Below are positions 6,192 through 10,440 of a stretch of DNA of 10,440 bases, one piece after another. This stretch comes from JANOAR01 sp031411235. GTDB lineage: Bacteria > Verrucomicrobiota > Verrucomicrobiia > Verrucomicrobiales > Verrucomicrobiaceae. Where the stretch lies: assembly GCA_031411235.1 (NCBI GenBank), contig JANOAR010000034.1, positions 1 to 10,440 of the forward strand. The letters run 5' to 3'. A program made the translations under genes and the position numbers. How positions within the stretch are numbered: position 1 is the stretch's first letter; each line of letters begins with the position of its first letter. The notes under the pieces are model-generated. The model was not told the origin of the DNA, made no database searches, and worked only from the letters and a program-made list of their open reading frames with translations.

Positions 6192-8819
6192 GTGTTATCG
6201 CGACTAACGTTCTCTCCCTGCTTGTCCTCCATCGCCACTCCCGACCTTCGTTTTACCCGCGTCCACAAAGTCCTCGCGCTTCGTGGGCTTAATATTTGGT
6301 CCCGCGCCACCGTGCTGGAGTGTTGGGTCGAGTTCCCCCCCGTTGACTCTGTGGCAAGTGATTGGCGCGAGCGCTTGCTCGACTGGGTGCCAGCGCTGCA
6401 ACCTTTGCTCGATGAGTTGCCTGCCCTCAGCGCACGCTCTGTGGCCAAGCTGTTGAAGCACATCACGCTGAACTTACAAAGCCGCTCAGACCTCGTGGTA
6501 CGCTTCTATAAGATCGTGCCGACAAAGCAGTCCGACGTGCTGAGACTTATCATCCAGTACGATGAGGAAGCCGTCGCCCGCAGTGCTTTTGACCTCGCGC
6601 GCCAACTCATCGACGCCGCGTTGTGCGGCCTGCCCTTCGACTTCGAGACGGCCATCACCACCCTGCGCGATCATGCCGACGAGATCTGTCTAGGCCCTAG
6701 CACTCGCTCCATGGTCACGGCGGCCATCATTCGCGGCATCCCCGTGCGCCGCCTCACCGAGGGTAGCCTCGTGCAACTCGGCTGGGGCCGGAAGCAGCGC
6801 AAAATCCTCGCCGCCGCGACCAGCCAAACCAGTGCCGTCGCCGAAGACATCGTGCAGGACAAAGACCTCACGCGACGCCTGCTCCACGAGGTTGGGTTGC
6901 CTGTGCCGCGTGGCCGGCCCGTGGACTCTGTGGAGGACGCCTGGGCTGCCGCGCAGGAGATCGGCGTGCCTGTCGTCATCAAGCCCCGCGATGGCAATCA
7001 AGGCCGTGGCGTCGCGCTCAATCTCTCCAGCCAAGAGCAAGTTACCGCCGCCTATCATGCGGCGCTGGAGGAGAGCGATAGCATCATCGTCGAGCAGTTC
7101 GCGGAAGGGGAAGACTACCGCCTTCTCGTGATCGGCAGAGAGTTCGTCGCCGCCAGTCGCCGAATGCCTGCGCACGTCATCGGCGATGGGGAGCGCAGCA
7201 TCACTGCGCTCGTCGCCATCGTGAATGGCGACCCGCGCCGCGCTGCCGATCACGCTGCCGCTTTGAGTCGCATCAAGATCGACACCATCGCCCTCGCCGT
7301 GCTCGCCGAGCAAGGCTGCACGCCTGATACCATCTTGGAAAAAGACCGCCTCGTGCTCATCCGCCGCAATGCCAATCTAAGCACTGGCGGCACGGCGGTG
7401 GACATCACTGACGAAGTCCATCCCACCATCAAAGAAGCCGCCATCGAAGCCGCCCAAGCCGTCGGCCTCGACATCTGTGGCATCGACCTCATGGCCATCG
7501 ACATCACCCAGCCGCTCAGCGAGCGCAACGGTGTCATCATCGAGCTGAATGCTCGCCCCGGCTTGCGAATGCACCTGTATCCCAGCGCGGGTAAATCGCG
7601 CGACGTCGGTGCTGCCGTCATCCAGACCATGTTCCCAGCCGGCGACAATGGCCGCATCCCCCTCGTCGCCGTCACCGGCGTCAATGGCAAGACCACCACC
7701 ACGCGCTTCATCGCCCATCTGCTCTCGCAAAACGGCTGGTGTGTCGGCATGACCAGCACCGATGGCGTCAGCGTCGGTGGGCGCATGTTGGACACTGGCG
7801 ATTGCAGCGGCCCCAAGAGCGCTCGCAGCGTCCTCGCCTATCCTTTAACCGACGCCGCCGTGCTAGAAGTCGCCCGTGGCGGCATCCTGCGTGAAGGCCT
7901 CGCCTTCGATCATTGCGACGTCGCCGTCGTCACCAACATCGGCGCAGGCGACCACCTCGGCATCAACGAGATCGATACCCCCGAGCAGCTCGCTGCGGTG
8001 AAGCAGTGCATCGTCGGGGCCGTCTCCACCACAGGCAGCGCCGTTTTAAATGCCGCCGATCCGCTCGTCGTCGCCATGGCAGATACCTACCAGCGCACCA
8101 CGATCTTCTTCGCGCTCGATGGTGAAAACGAAGTCATCGTGCGCCATCGCGCCGAAGGCCAGCGGGCCATCTTCGCCCGCGCAGGGCACATCATCCGCGC
8201 CACTGGCAGCGAGGAAGAGAGCTTCATGGCCTTGGCGGAAATCCCGCTCACCCACGGCGGACGCATCGGTTTCCAAGTCGAAAACACCCTCGCCGCCATC
8301 GCCGCCGCCTGGGCACTCGGTATCGACGACCATCTCATCCGCCAGGGTGCCCGCAGCTTCATTCCCGACTTTGCCCAGAACGCAGGCCGCTTCAACGTCA
8401 TCGACCTCGATGGCATCACCGTCGTCGTGGACTACGGCCACAACGTCGATGCCCTGCGTGCCCTGCTCGACGCCCTCCACCATTTCCCCGCCCAGCGCCG
8501 CCTCGTGTGTTACACCTCCGCAGGAGATCGGCGCGATACCGACATCATCGAGCAGGGCAAATTATTAGCCCAGCACTTCGATGAAGCCTGGCTCTATGAA
8601 GGCGACTATGTGCGCGGACGCGAGCCCGGCGAGATCATGTCCCTCATCGCCCAAGGCCTCTGCTGCAACGCCCGCACCAAGCACATCGAGAGCATCCAAG
8701 GCCATCTCAAAGCCGTCGATCTCGCGCTCGCCTCCGCCCGCCCCGGCGACCTCATCATGATCCAAGCCGACACCGCCGACGAGACCGTTGCGCATGTGAT
8801 GATGAAGCTACGCAAGTAG
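6192..8819 (+). CDS. cphA: Cyanophycin synthetase CphA
   Basis: CphA polymerises L-aspartate and L-arginine, using ATP, into the nitrogen-storage polymer cyanophycin (multi-L-arginyl-poly-L-aspartate) in the cytosol. The 875-residue length is typical. The N-terminal domain starts at about residue 22 with HKVLALRGLNIWSR. The ATP-grasp domain spans about 220-485 and shows DKDLTRRLL, KPRDGNQGRGV (264-274), VEQFAEGEDYRLLVIG, ANLSTGGTAVDITDEVHP and IIELNARPGLRMH. The Mur-ligase-like domain carries an intact P-loop GVNGKTTTT (496-504), EVARGGILREGL and DYGHN (747-751). Both ATP sites look intact, which favours a CphA1-type enzyme over CphA2, where the C-terminal P-loop is lost. The start is GTG at 6192; TTG at 6222 is an alternative, and there is no ATG before conserved sequence. 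It is divergent from the ABC/DUF1854 operon. No cyanophycinase gene is in view. Confidence 0.95.
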   Translation: MLSRLTFSPCLSSIATPDLRFTRVHKVLALRGLNIWSRATVLECWVEFPPVDSVASDWRERLLDWVPALQPLLDELPALSARSVAKLLKHITLNLQSRSDLVVRFYKIVPTKQSDVLRLIIQYDEEAVARSAFDLARQLIDAALCGLPFDFETAITTLRDHADEICLGPSTRSMVTAAIIRGIPVRRLTEGSLVQLGWGRKQRKILAAATSQTSAVAEDIVQDKDLTRRLLHEVGLPVPRGRPVDSVEDAWAAAQEIGVPVVIKPRDGNQGRGVALNLSSQEQVTAAYHAALEESDSIIVEQFAEGEDYRLLVIGREFVAASRRMPAHVIGDGERSITALVAIVNGDPRRAADHAAALSRIKIDTIALAVLAEQGCTPDTILEKDRLVLIRRNANLSTGGTAVDITDEVHPTIKEAAIEAAQAVGLDICGIDLMAIDITQPLSERNGVIIELNARPGLRMHLYPSAGKSRDVGAAVIQTMFPAGDNGRIPLVAVTGVNGKTTTTRFIAHLLSQNGWCVGMTSTDGVSVGGRMLDTGDCSGPKSARSVLAYPLTDAAVLEVARGGILREGLAFDHCDVAVVTNIGAGDHLGINEIDTPEQLAAVKQCIVGAVSTTGSAVLNAADPLVVAMADTYQRTTIFFALDGENEVIVRHRAEGQRAIFARAGHIIRATGSEEESFMALAEIPLTHGGRIGFQVENTLAAIAAAWALGIDDHLIRQGARSFIPDFAQNAGRFNVIDLDGITVVVDYGHNVDALRALLDALHHFPAQRRLVCYTSAGDRRDTDIIEQGKLLAQHFDEAWLYEGDYVRGREPGEIMSLIAQGLCCNARTKHIESIQGHLKAVDLALASARPGDLIMIQADTADETVAHVMMKLRK

Positions 8820-8825
8820 CGCGAT

Positions 8826-10244
8826 TCAAGCCAATATCTGCTTCAGCACCTTGCCGCCTTCGACGCCCGAGAGACGTGCATCCAGCCCTTGGAACTTGAA
8901 GCTGAACTGCTCGTGCTGAATGCCGAGCTGATGCAGCATCGTCGCGTGCAGATCATGCACGGTGGTGATGTTTTCCTGCGCGGCATAACCCAGGTCATCG
9001 GTGCTGCCATGCACCATGCCGCCGCGAATGCCTGCACCCGTGAGCCACACGGACATAGCTTTGTTGTGATGATCGCGCCCGCTGCCGCCCTGCGACATGG
9101 GAGTGCGGCCAAACTCACCCGCCCACACGATGAGCGTCTCGTCGAGCATTCCGCGTTGCTTTAGATCGGTGATCAGCGCCATGCACGCGCAGTCGATCTC
9201 CTGTGCCTTCTGCGCGATGCCTTCCTTCACGCCGCCGTGGTGATCCCAGTCCTTGTGATAGAGCTGGATGAAGCGCGTGCCACGTTCGGCGAGACGGCGG
9301 GCGAGTAGGCAATTGCTCGCGAAGGAGCCATCGCCAGGCTGGCAGCCGTAAAGCTCCAACGTCTTCGCGCCCTCGCCACTCACGTCCATCAACTCGGGCA
9401 CACTGGCCTGCATTTGGAAGGCCATCTCATACTGCGCGATGCGCGTGGTGATTTCTGGGTCGTCCACCAGCGCGTCGTGCTGCTTGTTCAGCGCATTGAT
9501 CGCCGCCACATCGCTGCCCTGGCTGCCGCGCGAGATGCCCCCTGGATTGCTGAGGTAAAGGACGGGATCTCCCTTGCTGCGGAGCTGCACGCCCTGGTAG
9601 CGGCTCGGCAGGAAGCCACTGCTCCACTGCCGCGCTGCGATAGGCTGGTTTTGCCCGCCTTTCCCAAGCGAGGTGAGCACCACAAAGCCTGGCAAGTCCG
9701 CCGCCTCGCTGCCCAGACCATACGTGATCCACGAGCCCATGCTCGGGCGGCCCGCGATCTGCGAGCCCGTATTCATAAACATGTGCGCCGGGTCGTGATT
9801 GATCGCGTCGGTGGTCATCGAGCGGATCAAGCAGATGTCGTCGATCACCGAGCCAATCTGTGGGAACAGCGAGCAGATTTCGATCTGGCTCTTGCCATAC
9901 TTGGCAAACGGATGCTGCGGCCCAAAGCACAGCAACTCCTTGCCCTGGAGCTGCGCGAGTTGCTGCCCCTTCGTCAAGCTCTCTGGCATCGGCTTGCCAT
10001 GCATCTCGGCCAGCTTGGGCTTCGGGTCGAAGGTCTCCAAATGCGAAGGCCCGCCCGCCATCGACAGCCAGATCACGCGCTTGGCCTTCTGAGGCAACGG
10101 CAGCGGACTGATCGCACCGTGCGCCGGGGCTGCCAGCAAAGCGCTAGGTTTCAGCAGCGATGCCAAAGCCAGAGCCCCCAGCCCATGCGAAGTCTGGCCA
10201 AGGAAGGCGCGGCGAGTGTGGTAGTCGGCAACAAAGGGATTCAT
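8826..10244 (-). CDS. Tat-exported DUF1501 (sulfatase/phosphatase-fold) protein, 472 aa
   Basis: The N-terminus has a twin-arginine signal, TRRAFLGQ at 10-17, followed by the hydrophobic stretch GLGALALASLL and an AAP cleavage-like region near 38-40, so folded export is likely. Family features are AGGPSHLETFDPKP (63-76), NHDPAHMFMNTG (149-160), DWDHHGG (332-338), WAGEFGRTP (374-382) and GRDHHNKAMSVWLTGAGIRGG (in 389-409). The His/Asp-rich motifs recall the metal site of the alkaline phosphatase/sulfatase superfamily to which DUF1501 is related. These genes are abundant in Planctomycetes and Verrucomicrobia and are often paired with DUF1549/DUF1553 cytochrome-type genes; no such partner is visible in the 196 bases upstream. 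The substrate is unknown. The start is ATG at 10244 without an obvious Shine-Dalgarno. The stop lies 6 bp from the convergent cphA stop, with no terminator between. Confidence 0.93.
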   Translation of the reverse strand: MNPFVADYHTRRAFLGQTSHGLGALALASLLKPSALLAAPAHGAISPLPLPQKAKRVIWLSMAGGPSHLETFDPKPKLAEMHGKPMPESLTKGQQLAQLQGKELLCFGPQHPFAKYGKSQIEICSLFPQIGSVIDDICLIRSMTTDAINHDPAHMFMNTGSQIAGRPSMGSWITYGLGSEAADLPGFVVLTSLGKGGQNQPIAARQWSSGFLPSRYQGVQLRSKGDPVLYLSNPGGISRGSQGSDVAAINALNKQHDALVDDPEITTRIAQYEMAFQMQASVPELMDVSGEGAKTLELYGCQPGDGSFASNCLLARRLAERGTRFIQLYHKDWDHHGGVKEGIAQKAQEIDCACMALITDLKQRGMLDETLIVWAGEFGRTPMSQGGSGRDHHNKAMSVWLTGAGIRGGMVHGSTDDLGYAAQENITTVHDLHATMLHQLGIQHEQFSFKFQGLDARLSGVEGGKVLKQILA

Positions 10245-10253
10245 GGGGAATGT

Positions 10254-10343
10254 TTACGTGAACCCTGCGCGAATCTTCGCAGGGTTGAGCGGCTCTGCCA
10301 GCTGCCCCAAACGCCGAGCCACCTCTGGCATTCGCTCAAGCAT
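10254..10343 (-). CDS. Possible 29-codon leader ORF upstream of the DUF1501 gene
   Basis: ATG at 10343-10341 opens MLERMPEVARRLGQLAEPLN and continues for 29 codons to TAA at 10256-10254, nine bases before the DUF1501 start. An in-frame TAG lies four codons upstream of the ATG. It could be a leader peptide, a decayed gene end or chance. Its last third spans the 9-bp stem-loop at 10261-10286. I recognise no family. The bases from 10344 to the window end hold nothing I can identify. Confidence 0.2.
   Translation of the reverse strand: MLERMPEVARRLGQLAEPLNPAKIRAGFT
10261..10286. promoter_or_regulatory. Perfect 9-bp stem-loop in the leader of the DUF1501 gene
   Basis: AACCCTGCG (10261-10269) pairs fully with CGCAGGGTT (10278-10286) around an 8-base loop. 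It sits 17 bases upstream of the DUF1501 start codon. There is no T-run on either side, so it is not a standard intrinsic terminator. It may be a leader-RNA hairpin, a processing site or a protein-binding palindrome. Confidence 0.45.
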
Positions 10344-10440
10344 TCTACCAACGCTCTAAAGCGCGTGATGCCTCATTGAAAAGAGACACCGAAGAGTAAT
10401 TCAGAAGGTGGCTCGATGCCTCACAATGTAGGACACTGTG

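Noticed and set aside
8790..8860. Bidirectional terminator between cphA and the DUF1501 gene.
   Set aside because: The gap is 6 bp, and I see no strong stem followed by T's across the convergent ends.
9414..10379. Forward ORF of 321 codons opposite the DUF1501 gene.
   Set aside because: It is Arg/His/Leu-rich shadow translation of a gene with clear family motifs and a Tat signal.

Overview
The window looks like chromosomal DNA of a member of the Verrucomicrobiota, of the Prosthecobacter/Verrucomicrobium type. This is an inference from three things: a Tat-exported DUF1501 protein (a family typical of Verrucomicrobia and Planctomycetes), moderately high GC in the core genes, and starts that mostly lack a clear Shine-Dalgarno sequence and are often GTG or TTG. 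It could be a related PVC-group lineage.

Left part (1 to about 1830) is accessory DNA. It opens with the last 40 codons of an ISL3-type transposase and a likely IS end. A short AT-rich orphan gene follows, then a reverse-strand gene for a 267-residue protein resembling the kinase-fold domain of 'polyvalent' proteins of mobile elements. Two imperfect 54-bp direct repeats (48/54 identical), each with an internal hairpin, bracket that gene like a cassette. Its start codon sits in the loop of a hairpin whose stem holds the ribosome binding site. The leader before moaA can fold into a compact three-way junction followed by six T's.

Middle-left (1831-3368): moaA and moaC, same strand, 62 bp apart. 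Together they carry out the first steps of molybdenum cofactor synthesis, GTP to cyclic pyranopterin monophosphate. No other Moco genes are in view.

Middle to right (3365-8819): a cyanophycin module. A cyanophycin synthetase (6192-8819) is divergently transcribed from a two-gene operon encoding an ABC exporter with an unusual N-terminal extension and a DUF1854 protein, whose start overlaps the transporter stop as ATGA. The synthetase polymerises aspartate and arginine into storage granules. The role of the transporter and DUF1854 protein is not established; their association with cyanophycin loci is known from gene context.

Right end (8826-10440): a DUF1501 protein with a twin-arginine signal, convergent with the synthetase and separated from it by only 6 bp. 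Its leader holds a perfect 9-bp stem-loop and possibly a 29-codon ORF.

I saw no rRNA, tRNA or CRISPR array.
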